Shown one piece after another: positions 9,015 to 17,970 of a stretch of 64,000 nucleotides of DNA. The stretch is from assembly GCF_002215035.1 (NCBI RefSeq), contig NZ_NKFP01000006.1, positions 4,121,080 through 4,185,079 on the forward strand, in the 5' to 3' direction. Both the position numbers and the translations under genes were made by a program. The notes under the pieces are model-generated. The model saw nothing but the letters and a program-made list of their open reading frames with translations. It was not told the DNA's origin and searched no databases. The stretch is from Leptolyngbya ohadii IS1 (GTDB lineage: Bacteria; Cyanobacteriota; Cyanobacteriia; Elainellales; Elainellaceae). Every line of letters starts with the position of its first letter. The first letter of the stretch is position 1.

Positions 9015-10094
9015 TTACACGCCTACCGTGCGCTTGACTACCTGAGCCAGTTCGCCCTTCACGTACTTGGCAGCATAGTCTTCCAGGCTGAGTTGCTTGA
9101 TCTTGGAAGCATTGCCAGCCGTGCCAAACTGCTGATAGCGATCGGCACAAACTTTCTGCATGTACTGGATGGAAGGCTTCAGGAAGTAGCGGGGGTCAAA
9201 CTCAGAAGGCTTCTTCATCAGAGCTTCCCGTACCGCAGCGGTGATTGCCAAACGGCAGTCGGTGTCGATGTTGATCTTACGAACGCCGCTCTTGATGCCC
9301 TTCTGGATTTCTTCCACGGGTACACCATAGGTTTCGGGGATTGCGCCGCCGTACTCGTTGATCAGCGCCAGCAGATCTTCAGGAACGGAAGAAGAACCGT
9401 GCATCACGAGGTGGGTGTTGGGCAGACGACGGTGGATTTCTTCGATGCGGCTGATTGCCAAGATTTCACCAGTCGGCTTACGGGTGAACTTATATGCACC
9501 GTGGCTGGTTCCAATGGCAACCGCCAGAGCGTCTACCTGGGTTCGATCCACAAAGTCAACTGCCTCATCAGGGTCGGTCAGCAGCATGGAGTGATCGAGT
9601 TCACCCTCGAAGCCATGACCATCTTCCGCTTCCCCTTTGCCCGTCTCCAGCGAACCCAGACAGCCCAGCTCACCTTCTACAGATGCGCCGATCGCGTGAG
9701 CCACTTTCACCACTTCAGCAGTGACGTTGACGTTGTACTCGTAGCTAGCGGGGGTCTTAGCGTCTGCTTCCAGAGAACCGTCCATCATGACGCTGGTGAA
9801 GCCGTTCTTGATTGCGGAGTAGCAGGTTGCAGGCTCGTTACCGTGATCCTGGTGCATCACGATCGGAATATGAGGATAGGTTTCAACCGCAGCCAGAATC
9901 AGGTGACGGAGGAAGTTTTCCCCAGCGTACTTGCGGGCACCACGAGAAGCTTGCAGAATCACAGGGCTATCAGTTTCGTTCGCAGCCTGCATGATTGACT
10001 GGATCTGCTCCATGTTGTTGACATTGAACGCAGGAATGCCGTATCCATTCTCGGCGGCGTGATCCAGCAGCAGTCGCATTGGCACAAGTGCCAT
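9015..10094 (-). CDS. fba: Class II fructose-1,6-bisphosphate aldolase
   Basis: This zinc-dependent aldolase works in glycolysis and the Calvin cycle and may act on sedoheptulose bisphosphate as well. Its 359 residues match the Calvin-type class II family. Motifs include [14 protein letters not shown] near the N-terminus, the zinc-binding VMHQDHGN (about residues 79-86), the SVMMDGS loop, [18 protein letters not shown] with a zinc-ligand His, and the MHGSSSVP phosphate loop followed by KINIDTD. A strong ribosome-binding site, AGGAGG 5 bases before the ATG, supports the start. The gene is transcribed alone towards a clear terminator. The 253 bases between it and divergent ychF carry both promoters, which I cannot place exactly. 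Confidence 0.97.
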   Translation of the reverse strand: MALVPMRLLLDHAAENGYGIPAFNVNNMEQIQSIMQAANETDSPVILQASRGARKYAGENFLRHLILAAVETYPHIPIVMHQDHGNEPATCYSAIKNGFTSVMMDGSLEADAKTPASYEYNVNVTAEVVKVAHAIGASVEGELGCLGSLETGKGEAEDGHGFEGELDHSMLLTDPDEAVDFVDRTQVDALAVAIGTSHGAYKFTRKPTGEILAISRIEEIHRRLPNTHLVMHGSSSVPEDLLALINEYGGAIPETYGVPVEEIQKGIKSGVRKINIDTDCRLAITAAVREALMKKPSEFDPRYFLKPSIQYMQKVCADRYQQFGTAGNASKIKQLSLEDYAAKYVKGELAQVVKRTVGV

Positions 10095-10347
10095 AGGTTT
10101 CCTCCTAGTTGGTGTGAATCAGCTAATTTGGCTTTAGGTCAGAAAAGCTTATGACAATCTTAAGATACTTTCCCCTGAATAAATTAATGGGGCGAATGAA
10201 TATCTGTTCGATTTAGGTCTAAGCGTCGGATGTCACGATCAGCTTAAGTTTAAGTATAAATGCTCAAGGTAAATTTTCGTCAAGCTTCCTCAAAAACTGG
10301 CACACTGGACAATGGAGAACAAGAAGGGATAGACCTGGAATTAGACC

Positions 10348-11439
10348 ATGCTGAGAGCCGGAATTGTCGGACTGCCCAACGTTGGTAAATCCACGCTGTT
10401 TAATGCGCTGGTGGCAAATGCAAAGGCGGAAGCAGCGAACTTTCCCTTTTGTACGATCGAACCGAATGTGGGCGTGGTTGCCGTGCCCGATGAGCGGCTG
10501 CAAGTTTTAACAAAAATTTCTGATTCGGTAGAAACCATTCCGGCGCGGGTGGAATTCGTTGATATTGCCGGACTGGTGGAAGGCGCAAGCAAAGGCGAAG
10601 GTTTGGGCAACCAGTTTCTTGCCAATATTCGCGAAGTCGATGCGATCGTCCATGTGGTGCGCTGCTTCGATAACGACGACATTATTCACGTCGCGGGTTC
10701 GGTTGATCCGGTGCGCGATATTGAAATCATCAACCTGGAACTGGCATTGTCTGACCTGGCGCAGATTGAACGCAGAATCGATCGCGTCCGCAAGCAAGCC
10801 CGTACCAGCAAAGAAGCGCAGGCGGAACTGGACGTTCTGGAAAAGCTTGTCCCTGTCCTCAACGAAGGCAAACCCGCCCGTCAGGTCGAGCTGAACGAGG
10901 AAGAAGAGTTATTAATCAAAGTGCTGGGACTGCTGACCCGCAAGCCTGTGATTTATGGGGCGAACGTCTCTGAGGATGATCTGGCGAGTGGGAACGCCTG
11001 GGTCGATCGCGTCCGGGAAGTGGCAAAGCAGGAAAACGCTCAGGTCGTCATCGTGTCGGCTCAGGTGGAAGCGGAACTGGTAGAACTGCCAGAAGAAGAT
11101 CGCGCCGAATTCCTGGAATCGCTGGGTGTTATAGAGGGCGGCTTGAAGTCTCTGATTCGCGCTACCTACGATCTGCTGGGACTCCGCACCTACTTCACCA
11201 CGGGACCGAAAGAAACCCGCGCCTGGACGATTAAAGCGGGAATGCTGGCTCCCCAGGCGGCAGGGGTAATTCACTCGGACTTTGAGCGTGGCTTTATCCG
11301 GGCAGAAACAGTGGCATACAAAGATCTGGTGACAACTGGATCGATGGGAGCCGCGAAGGAAAAAGGCTTGGTACGGAGCGAAGGCAAAGACTACACCGTC
11401 CAGGAAGGCGACGTGATGCTGTTCCGCTTTAACGTGTAG
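10348..11439 (+). CDS. ychF: Ribosome-binding ATPase/GTPase YchF
   Basis: This 363-residue Obg-superfamily P-loop protein binds the ribosome and prefers ATP. The G1 motif [14 protein letters not shown] is at residues 8-21, the switch region [11 protein letters not shown] at about 32-42, and G3 [16 protein letters not shown] at about 71-86. The G4 element departs from NKxD (YGANVSEDD), which is the known reason for the relaxed nucleotide specificity of YchF. A coiled coil at about 130-170 and the C-terminal TGS domain ([15 protein letters not shown] to VMLFRFNV) complete the family architecture. The start at ATG 10348 is fixed by the conserved N-terminus. Confidence 0.97.
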   Translation: MLRAGIVGLPNVGKSTLFNALVANAKAEAANFPFCTIEPNVGVVAVPDERLQVLTKISDSVETIPARVEFVDIAGLVEGASKGEGLGNQFLANIREVDAIVHVVRCFDNDDIIHVAGSVDPVRDIEIINLELALSDLAQIERRIDRVRKQARTSKEAQAELDVLEKLVPVLNEGKPARQVELNEEEELLIKVLGLLTRKPVIYGANVSEDDLASGNAWVDRVREVAKQENAQVVIVSAQVEAELVELPEEDRAEFLESLGVIEGGLKSLIRATYDLLGLRTYFTTGPKETRAWTIKAGMLAPQAAGVIHSDFERGFIRAETVAYKDLVTTGSMGAAKEKGLVRSEGKDYTVQEGDVMLFRFNV

Positions 11440-11450
11440 GCAGGTTTTTC

Positions 11451-11636
11451 CTAACGCAAATTCACGATCTTTGAGGGGCTTTGCTGACTTCGCCGTTCTT
11501 GCAAAGCCCTATCGATTAGCTTGGAAACGAGCCAGGAAACCGATCGCTCGTCTGACTCTGCCCATTCTTCTAATTCTTTCTTCCATTCCGGGGGAATGTA
11601 GGCAACCACCCGCTCCAGGTCTGTCTTACCGCCCAT
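11451..11636 (-). CDS. Small ribbon-helix-helix-like protein (CopG/Arc type)
   Basis: This 61-residue protein has a short beta strand (RVVAYIPPEWKKEL) followed by two helices (LEEWAESDERSVSWLVSKL, then IDRALQERR). That pattern fits ribbon-helix-helix DNA-binding proteins, which are often antitoxins or autoregulators. I chose ATG 11636 (MGGKTD) because the 30 residues encoded before it in the open frame are Cys- and His-rich and do not resemble the family. No toxin-like gene adjoins it. It is convergent with ychF (only 11 bases apart) and divergent from map. A perfect 6-bp inverted repeat in the shared promoter region could be its operator, which is inference. Confidence 0.65.
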   Translation of the reverse strand: MGGKTDLERVVAYIPPEWKKELEEWAESDERSVSWLVSKLIDRALQERRSQQSPSKIVNLR

Positions 11637-11723
11637 CGTAAAATTCAACTTCCTTTTGGCTTGCTTCCTAAGTCCAGCATACAGGCAGGAGGCTAAACTG
11701 TGCTGTGTCGGATCGTGCTGTAT

Positions 11724-11740
11724 CATGCTGTGCTAGCATG
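11724..11740. promoter_or_regulatory. Inverted repeat CATGCT-N5-AGCATG in divergent promoter region
   Basis: A perfect inverted repeat lies between the ribbon-helix-helix gene and map, about 26 bases before the map start codon. Position and symmetry suit a repressor binding site. Assignment to the neighbouring RHH protein is a guess. Confidence 0.35.
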
Positions 11741-11765
11741 GCATAGCAGGAGATGGATAAACTTT

Positions 11766-12602
11766 ATGAACTATCAGAATTTGGTTTCAATCCCTGGAAA
11801 TATTAAAGGTGGCAATGTTGCGGGGAAGCCGATCGATCGCGGAATTGTTCTGCTCTCCGCCAGAGAATTAGACAAAATGCGCCAGGTGGGAAAACTCGCT
11901 GCCAATCTGCTCAAACACCTGGAGCCAATGGTTCAGCCTGGTGTGAGTACCCAAATGCTTAACGATGAAGCCGATCGCTGGATGCGGTCTCATGGCGCAA
12001 AAAGTGCCACGCTAGGCTATGCACCTCCAGGTTATCCGCCGTTTACAGGTGCAATCTGTACCAGCGTCAATGAAGTAGTCTGTCACGGCATTCCCAGCCC
12101 CAAACACATCCTCAGAGACGGGGACATTATCAATATCGACGTCACGCCCATCCTGGACGGCTATCACGGCGATACGTCTAAAACCTTTCTGGTGGGCAAT
12201 CCCTCTCCTACGGCTAGCAAACTAGTTGAGGTGACTGAGGAAGCGATGATGCAGGGCATTGCAGCAATTGCACCGGGCGCAAGAGTCGGAGACATTGGAG
12301 CAGCGATTCAGGAACACGCTGAGGCAAACGGCTTTTCGGTAGTGCGCGACATGGTGGGTCATGGGGTCGGTCGGCAGTTTCACACAGACCCGCAAATTCC
12401 GCACTACGGCAAAAAAGGAACTGGCTTAAAACTGCGTCCCGGTATGGTGTTTACCGTTGAACCGATGCTTAACGAAGGAACCTACGAGCTGAAGTTTTTA
12501 GCAGACGGCTGGACGGTCAAAACGAAGGACAAAAAGCTTTCTGCCCAGTTTGAACACACCGTTGCGGTTACAGACACAGGCGTTGAGATTTTGACGATAT
12601 AA
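11766..12602 (+). CDS. map: Type I methionine aminopeptidase
   Basis: Removes the initiator methionine from nascent proteins using a dinuclear metal centre. The metal ligands are in their expected settings: the first Asp in [12 protein letters not shown], the second in [10 protein letters not shown], His in [10 protein letters not shown], Glu in FTVEPML and Glu in QFEHTVAV. The substrate His lies in EVVCHGIP. The protein is 278 residues, with about 30 residues before the catalytic fold begins. The start at ATG 11766 was chosen because the upstream portion of the open frame lies in the promoter region shared with the RHH gene. The ribosome-binding site is weak (AGGAGA, about 14 bases upstream), so the start is somewhat uncertain. 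Confidence 0.95.
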   Translation: MNYQNLVSIPGNIKGGNVAGKPIDRGIVLLSARELDKMRQVGKLAANLLKHLEPMVQPGVSTQMLNDEADRWMRSHGAKSATLGYAPPGYPPFTGAICTSVNEVVCHGIPSPKHILRDGDIINIDVTPILDGYHGDTSKTFLVGNPSPTASKLVEVTEEAMMQGIAAIAPGARVGDIGAAIQEHAEANGFSVVRDMVGHGVGRQFHTDPQIPHYGKKGTGLKLRPGMVFTVEPMLNEGTYELKFLADGWTVKTKDKKLSAQFEHTVAVTDTGVEILTI

Positions 12603-12684
12603 CAACGTTCTGGTGATGGTTCTGCCCAAGACAGGCTATCCTGATCTATTGGCGGAAATTGGTTGTAATTGTCGGAGAGCCGTT

Positions 12685-13962
12685 GTGATCGACCTCAAGC
12701 AGCTACGGGAAAATCCAGAAGCGTTTCAAAAGCAGCTCAGTTTGCGGGGCGAATTTGATTTGTCTCCCCTGCTTGACCTCGATCGCCAGCAGCGCGAAAT
12801 TGAGGTAAATCGATCGCAGCTTCAAGCCCGCAGCAATGAGATCGGCAAGCTCGTCGGTCAAAAAATGAAGTCGGGGGCAAAACCGGACGACGCGGAAATC
12901 CTGGCGCTGAAGGAAGAAGGCAATCAGCTTAAAGCGCAAATCAGCGACCTGGAAGGACAGGAACGGGAAATTAAGGCAGAGATGGAAAGAATTCTGCTGA
13001 CGATTCCTAACTTGCCCGATCCGAGTACGCCGATCGGCAAAGACGAAGAGGAAAACGTTGAGCTGTATCGCTGGGGCGACGAGTATCTGCCGACAAATCC
13101 CAACATCCTGCCTCACTGGGAAATCGGGGAGAAGCTGGGCATTCTCGACTTTGAGCGATCGACTAAGATTGCCCGCAGTCGGTTTGTGACGCTGATCGGA
13201 GCGGGAGCTGCCCTGGAACGGGCGTTGATTCAGTTCATGCTGAATACCCACATCGCCGCAGGCTATACGGAAGTGCTGCCGCCCTTTCTGGTCAGTTCAG
13301 AATCGCTGACCGCATCGGGACAGTTGCCCAAGTTCGCCGAGGAAAGCTTCCAGTGCAAAAACGACGACCTGTGGCTGATTCCGACCGCAGAAGTGCCCGT
13401 TACTAGCCTCTACCGGGACGAAATCCTGGATGCCTCCGAACTTCCCAAGCATTTCTGCGCCTATACCCCCTGTTTCCGACGCGAAGCGGGCAGCTACGGA
13501 CGAGACACACGCGGACTGATCCGCCTGCACCAGTTCGACAAAGTGGAAATGTACAAATTCGTCCTGCCGGAAACCTCCGAAGCGGAACATCAAAGCCTCC
13601 TCAAGAGCGCAGAATCTATTTTGCAGGCGTTGAAGCTGCCCTATCGCGTGCTTCAGCTTTGCACCGGAGATCTAGGTTTTTCAGCGACAAAGACCTACGA
13701 CCTGGAAGTGTGGCTCCCCTCCTCCGGCAAGTATCGCGAAATTTCAAGCTGCTCCAACTGTAAGGATTTCCAGGCACGGCGCGGCAATATTCGCTTCAAG
13801 GAAGCAGGCAAGAAGGGCACGCAGTTTGTCCACACGCTCAATGGCTCCGGTCTAGCAGTGGGTCGAACGATGGCAGCAATTCTGGAGAACTACCAGCAGC
13901 CTGACGGTACGGTAAAAGTTCCAGAGGCATTACAGCCCTACCTCCAGCGAGAAGTACTGTAA
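12685..13962 (+). CDS. serS: Seryl-tRNA synthetase
   Basis: Charges tRNA-Ser and is a class II synthetase. It has an N-terminal coiled-coil tRNA-binding arm (about residues 25-105), then the catalytic core with motif 2 around [20 protein letters not shown] and motif 3 [19 protein letters not shown] near the C-terminus. The serine-pocket sequence [10 protein letters not shown] is also present. I chose GTG 12685 ([12 protein letters not shown]), which gives 425 residues and matches the usual SerRS start. GGAGA lies just upstream. The 24 residues encoded earlier in the frame, starting at 12613, do not look like the family. It lies 82 bases after map, possibly on the same transcript. Confidence 0.96.
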   Translation: MIDLKQLRENPEAFQKQLSLRGEFDLSPLLDLDRQQREIEVNRSQLQARSNEIGKLVGQKMKSGAKPDDAEILALKEEGNQLKAQISDLEGQEREIKAEMERILLTIPNLPDPSTPIGKDEEENVELYRWGDEYLPTNPNILPHWEIGEKLGILDFERSTKIARSRFVTLIGAGAALERALIQFMLNTHIAAGYTEVLPPFLVSSESLTASGQLPKFAEESFQCKNDDLWLIPTAEVPVTSLYRDEILDASELPKHFCAYTPCFRREAGSYGRDTRGLIRLHQFDKVEMYKFVLPETSEAEHQSLLKSAESILQALKLPYRVLQLCTGDLGFSATKTYDLEVWLPSSGKYREISSCSNCKDFQARRGNIRFKEAGKKGTQFVHTLNGSGLAVGRTMAAILENYQQPDGTVKVPEALQPYLQREVL

Positions 13963-14199
13963 GCATCCTCATCCACACATCCACACATTCACCCACCGGA
14001 CATTGCGACCTAAAGAGTACGGTTCTGAGGTTGTTTCGATCGCGGAAATCTCGGTATCGTCGTAGTAGCAGGACAGAGATTATTCCGTCACACCTGGACT
14101 ACCCATCCTTATAGCCAGACTTTGCGGCAAGCTTTGTGTGTTATTCAGCATCCAGGGTCTCTGCCTGTCTCTTGCCCAAGGTCAGATAGGTAAAGCGTC

Positions 14200-15807
14200 G
14201 TGTATAAGTGGTATCTGCCGACTCTCAGTGAAATCCTGGCGTTGAGTGCGTCCTCTGCATCCAGCCCAAATTCTGCGAACCGCTTTCCGGCACAGCAGCA
14301 GGTGCGAACCGATCGGGAGTGGAGTGGGGCGATCGCCGCCTTAAATCAACTGCTGCAAAATCAGCCCGTTGGTCTGGACGAAAATTCCTCAGATGAAACT
14401 GCGATTAAGCCGGTGTCGGGGGTCGTGCTGTCGGGTCCAGTTGCGGTGCTGGATCAGAGTTTGGTGAATCAGTTTGCGGCCTGGACGCTGACGATGAGTT
14501 CGCCGATGGAACGACTGAAGTTGCCGCCCGCCGAGAGTTTGCCGATCGACCGAGAAAACCTCACGCCGCCCACCCTGCCGCTAATGACGAGCGACCCCCT
14601 CGCCGCCGAGCAGTTTTGTTTGGTGCTGACTCCGACTTTTAGCTTAGCGATGGCAGTGGGAGAAACGCCTGCGGGTGCGCCGACCTTCCTGTTTTCCTTT
14701 GAGCCGGAGATCGTATGGCAGGCATGGCGATCGATCGAGGCACGCATGAAGCTCGTTTCTGCTCCTGCCCTGGAGCGGCTTGAGTTTCTGGTGGAACAGT
14801 TTCCGCCCGTTGCGCCGGACTATCGTACCGTGATGCAGTTTACGCGGCTGATGCTGAACCATCTCCCCGATCCGGCAGACCTGGAGGCAGACGATCGCAA
14901 GCGAATTGAAAGCATTGCCGTCCCTGCTGTGAAGCCGCCCGTTTACAAAACCTTCCAGCCCACCAAAGCACCCAAACGCCACGGGAAGAAATCCCACGGG
15001 GAAGAAGTTTTTGCGGTGCAGCCGTTCCTGTCTCACGCTATCGAGAATGGCATCAGCGACAGAGCGAGTGAGAAGACCAGCGAGAAAGCCACCTGCCTCG
15101 ACACTGAACTGCTTCAGGCGATCGCCCACGAAGTTCGCACCCCCCTGACCACCATTCGCACCCTGACCCGCCTGCTGCTGAAGCGCAAAGAGCTAAGCCC
15201 AGAAGTGATTAAGCGGCTCCAGACAATCGATCGGGAATGCACCGAACAGATCGACCGCTTTAACCTGATCTTCCGCGCCGCCGAACTGGAAAACACCCAG
15301 ACCCGTGCGCCCCTGAGTCCGCTGTCGCCAATTTCCCTGTCGCAGGTGCTTCAGCAGAATATCGATCGCTGGCAGGAGCAAGCCACCCAGCACAGCCACA
15401 CCCTCGAAGTCAGCTTGCCGCAAAAGCTGCCGATGGTCGTCACCGATCCGACGATGCTGGATCAGGCACTGACTGGACTGGTCGATCGCATTACCCACAG
15501 TCTGCCACCCGGAAGTCATATTCACGTTCGCGTGACGCTGGCGGGACATCAGTTGAAGCTGCAATTTGAGTCCTATCCCGAAGGCAAATCCAAAGACGGC
15601 AAAGCAGACAGCATGAAGTTTGGCGTAGTCCCCACCCTGAAGTCGATCGGGCAACTGCTGATGTTTCAACCGGAAACGGGCAACTTGAGCCTGAACATGA
15701 ACGTAACCAAAAATCTGTTTCAGGTGTTGGGCGGCAAGCTGATTGTGAAGCATCACCCGCAGCAGGGGGAGATTCTGACGGTCTTTCTGCCGCTGGAAAC
15801 GCGATAG
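14200..15807 (+). CDS. Histidine-kinase-like protein with intact H-box but degenerate ATP-binding domain
   Basis: This 535-residue cytosolic protein starts at GTG 14200. The N-terminal half (about 1-240) is a sensory region. A segment near 138-185 (FCLVLTPTFSLAMAVGE, then FLFSFEPEIVWQAW) resembles the matching region of the kinase at 19657, possibly a DICT-like domain. A dimerisation/phosphoacceptor helix follows with AIAHEVRTPLTTIRTL, His310. The last 150 residues occupy the place of an HATPase_c domain, but the N-box Asn is absent (GLVDRITHSLPPG) and no DxGxG or GxGLGL motif is present. I infer that it can accept a phosphate but probably cannot bind ATP normally. Proteins with this N-terminus occur widely in cyanobacteria as far as I recall. 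No partner regulator is adjacent. Confidence 0.82.
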   Translation: MYKWYLPTLSEILALSASSASSPNSANRFPAQQQVRTDREWSGAIAALNQLLQNQPVGLDENSSDETAIKPVSGVVLSGPVAVLDQSLVNQFAAWTLTMSSPMERLKLPPAESLPIDRENLTPPTLPLMTSDPLAAEQFCLVLTPTFSLAMAVGETPAGAPTFLFSFEPEIVWQAWRSIEARMKLVSAPALERLEFLVEQFPPVAPDYRTVMQFTRLMLNHLPDPADLEADDRKRIESIAVPAVKPPVYKTFQPTKAPKRHGKKSHGEEVFAVQPFLSHAIENGISDRASEKTSEKATCLDTELLQAIAHEVRTPLTTIRTLTRLLLKRKELSPEVIKRLQTIDRECTEQIDRFNLIFRAAELENTQTRAPLSPLSPISLSQVLQQNIDRWQEQATQHSHTLEVSLPQKLPMVVTDPTMLDQALTGLVDRITHSLPPGSHIHVRVTLAGHQLKLQFESYPEGKSKDGKADSMKFGVVPTLKSIGQLLMFQPETGNLSLNMNVTKNLFQVLGGKLIVKHHPQQGEILTVFLPLETR

Positions 15808-15812
15808 GCGAA

Positions 15813-16181
15813 TCAGGAAATGCGCTGTCTCTGACAAGTGGTTTGATAGGTGCGATCGAGATTAACAGGCAAAGAAATCCGACCCTTGAGAAAAAGCGGC
15901 AAAGTTGGTAGCTCCTGTCCGATCGCAAGCGTTTCTTGCCACAGATTCAGGTGAGGCATTTGGTCAATTTCGGCGATTCGGTAGGCGATCGCATAAAGCT
16001 CTGCATTGAGGGGACTGGTTTCCAAGTCGAGCCGCTGCATTAGCTCGTTATGCAGATTAGCCGAGAGGGTCGTCACCACATCAACAACAATTACCCCAAT
16101 GCCTTGCTGTAGGTAGGTTTGGCACTTCGCGGTAAAGGCACTACGTTGCGATGGACGATCTCTGTTGGCAGGGCTGATGAG
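15813..16181 (-). pseudogene. C-terminal fragment of a DUF4058-like cyanobacterial protein
   Basis: About 120 codons read SALISPANRDRPSQR, AFTAKCQTYLQQGIGVIVVDVV, ANLHNELMQRL, ELYAIAYRI and ELPTLPLFLKG, and end in NLDRTYQTTCQRQRI. These are the closing segments of a family of cyanobacterial and planctomycete proteins near DUF4058, from memory. The conserved N-terminal half is missing. Upstream in the frame the sequence turns into unrelated residues and then into the translated dispersed repeat at 16335. The fragment therefore looks like a remnant truncated by rearrangement. Family assignment is moderate; the missing 5' half is clear. Confidence 0.6.
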
Positions 16182-16334
16182 TGCTGAGGGGTGGGCGAAA
16201 GTGATCCAGCAGTACCATCGACTCGCTGCCTCAAGAAAACTCATTTTCCAGAATATCGAATCCGAAGATAATTGCTCCCCATTTGAAATGAGAATGATCC
16301 TCCTACCCATTGAGGCGATCTTTTCCTCGTTTTT

Positions 16335-16440
16335 CCTCGTTCCATTGCTCTGCGTTGGAATGCTTTTGGGAGGCTCTGCCTCCAGACAATACGAGCGGCA
16401 GAGCCGCATCCGAGCCGTATCCAGGCTGAGCCTAGACACC
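16335..16440 (+). repeat. Dispersed multi-hairpin repeat, copy B (four modules)
   Basis: This is the most complete plus-strand copy: module 1 TTCCAT-N9-TTGGAA after CCTCG, module 2 GGAGGCTCTGCCTCC, module 3 GCGGCAGAGCCGC, module 4 CCAGGCTGAGCCTAG. It lies in the 361-base gap between the pseudogene and cysH. The remainder of the gap holds a terminator and no other gene. Confidence 0.85.
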
Positions 16441-16481
16441 AGAATTACCCCCGTAACTGTCAAACCCGAAACTAGAGCAAT

Positions 16482-16512
16482 AAAAAAAGGGGGACAAACT
16501 GCCCGCCCTTTA
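16482..16512 (-). terminator. Probable rho-independent terminator of cysH
   Basis: Read on the minus strand, AAAGGGCGGGCA pairs with TGTCCCCCTTT around a short loop, with one bulge, and the stem runs into a T-tract TTTTTTTA. It lies about 30 bases past the cysH stop codon in the correct orientation. Confidence 0.7.
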
Positions 16513-16542
16513 CAGATTAAATTCCGTTAAAACTTAACGCAA

Positions 16543-17289
16543 TTAGATATGGATGCCACACTCGGTTTTACCCGTACCGCGCCAGCGTCCTGCCCGCTCA
16601 TCTTCGCCATCGGCAACGGGAGTGGTGATCGGCTCATCGCCAATGCTGGGATAGCCTTGATCGTGCAGCGGGTTGTAGATCATCTGATGCTCTGCTGCAT
16701 ATTCCCAGGACTTTTGGCGAGTCCAGGCTGCCAGCGGATTCACCTTGAGGCGATTCTGGTTATCCAGCTCAAACACCGGCATATTGGCGCGGGTGACTGC
16801 CTGATCGCGACGACGACCCGTAATCCAGGCGATCGTGTTTAGTTCATCCAGTCCACGCTGGAGCGGTTCAATTTTGGTGATCTGGTGGAACTGGGCAATG
16901 TCCGTATCCCACAGTGCTTCGCCGTACTTGGCAGCGAATTCTTCTCGCGAGTTGACGTCCGGAGCTTTGTAGGTCTGAAGGTTGAGGCTATAAATTTCCT
17001 TTGCCTTTGCCACCAGTTCCAGGGTTTGGGGGAAGTGGTACAGGGTGTCCAGGAAGATCACGGGCACGGGGGCGGGGAAGTTGAGCTGACGGTAGATGAT
17101 GTCGGTGATCACCATGTCGTCAATGTTGAAGGCGCTGGTTTGCACCAGACCGTAGGGAATGTTTTCCGCGCACCAGGCAAGAACTTCCGAAGGATGAGCC
17201 GTATCGAAACGACGATTTAGCTCTTCCAGATCTAACTTACTAATGTCAACACGCTGTCCGGCATCGGCTTCGGGGGAATAGCTTGTCAT
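16543..17289 (-). CDS. cysH: Phosphoadenylyl-sulfate (PAPS) reductase
   Basis: Reduces PAPS to sulfite with thioredoxin or glutaredoxin in assimilatory sulfate reduction. This 248-residue protein of the adenine-nucleotide alpha-hydrolase fold carries the catalytic tail KTECGIHI with Cys244. It lacks the paired Cys-Cys motifs that hold the iron-sulfur cluster of APS reductases, so PAPS is the expected substrate. The SAFNIDDMV nucleotide-binding region, IFLDTLYHFPQTLE and WITGRRRDQAVTRA are visible. It is transcribed alone towards the terminator at 16482. The 366 bases upstream presumably hold its promoter. Confidence 0.94.
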   Translation of the reverse strand: MTSYSPEADAGQRVDISKLDLEELNRRFDTAHPSEVLAWCAENIPYGLVQTSAFNIDDMVITDIIYRQLNFPAPVPVIFLDTLYHFPQTLELVAKAKEIYSLNLQTYKAPDVNSREEFAAKYGEALWDTDIAQFHQITKIEPLQRGLDELNTIAWITGRRRDQAVTRANMPVFELDNQNRLKVNPLAAWTRQKSWEYAAEHQMIYNPLHDQGYPSIGDEPITTPVADGEDERAGRWRGTGKTECGIHI

Positions 17290-17655
17290 AACCCGCTCTT
17301 TCAGGCTCGTTGAATTTGGTGTGTATTGATACCTATGTTACAGCAGAAAGGCACATAAACCGATCGGAATTATAGGGATTTCATAACGATCGCTTTGAGC
17401 CAATTAGGAATGCTCATCTGTTGCTTAGCTCCGATTTAGCCCTGGCTTTGAGGCGAATCGCACATTTCTGCTGCTTTGGAAAATTTTACGATCAATTCTG
17501 ATAGGCTCCGTCGATTCTGATTGATGCCGTGGGGCGAGTCGAATCAAAAGCAGGCATCGTAGGATGGATAAGCGAGTTTGAGGTCGAACCGCCTAGCGAG
17601 GCAGAATGTTGTTTTTGACGGGCGATCGGCTCAGTGAGCTTTTACTTTTCTTACC
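17290..17655. other. Intergenic region between divergent cysH and the glutaredoxin-like gene
   Basis: These 366 bases hold no convincing gene. I see a fragment of a common cyanobacterial repeat (GTAGGATGGATAAGCGAG at about 17560) and a short inverted repeat GCCTAGCGAGGC just after it. Promoters for both flanking genes must lie here but cannot be placed with confidence. Confidence 0.5.
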
Positions 17656-17943
17656 ATGAAATTGATTCTTTTTAGCAAACCGGGCTGCCATCTCTGCGAA
17701 GGACTCCAGGAAAAGCTGGAGCAAATCCACAGCCTGCAATTTGATTTAGAAGTGCGAGACATTACCAGCCGCGACGATTGGTTTCAGGCGTACCAGTACG
17801 AAATTCCCGTGCTTTATATGGTGAAAGAGGCGGATCAGGCTCCCATTCTTGTGCCGCGCGTTTCGCCCCGTGCTTCGGTGGAGCAAATCGATCGATTATT
17901 GCAAAAGACTCTATTGCAGAGTTCAGAAAATAAGGCAGAATAA
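17656..17943 (+). CDS. Glutaredoxin/thioredoxin-fold protein (glutaredoxin 2-like family)
   Basis: This 95-residue thiol-redox protein begins MKLILFSKPGCHLCEGL, with Cys11 and Cys14 in a CHLC active-site pair. The cis-Pro motif YEIPVLYM lies at about residues 48-55. It fits the small glutaredoxin-like DUF836 family. The physiological partner is unknown. Divergent cysH encodes a thiol-dependent reductase, so electron donation is conceivable but not shown. The murE gene follows 27 bases downstream, so the two are probably co-transcribed. Confidence 0.85.
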   Translation: MKLILFSKPGCHLCEGLQEKLEQIHSLQFDLEVRDITSRDDWFQAYQYEIPVLYMVKEADQAPILVPRVSPRASVEQIDRLLQKTLLQSSENKAE

Positions 17944-17970
17944 GCGCAATTCCCGGAAGGAGTTGTCACC

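Noticed and set aside
9093-9998. Long plus-strand frame of 301 codons inside fba
   Set aside because: Antisense shadow of a well-conserved aldolase gene; such shadows are common in GC-rich genes.
17500-17560. Possible tRNA because of GAGTCGAATC
   Set aside because: No acceptor stem or anticodon arm could be built around it.
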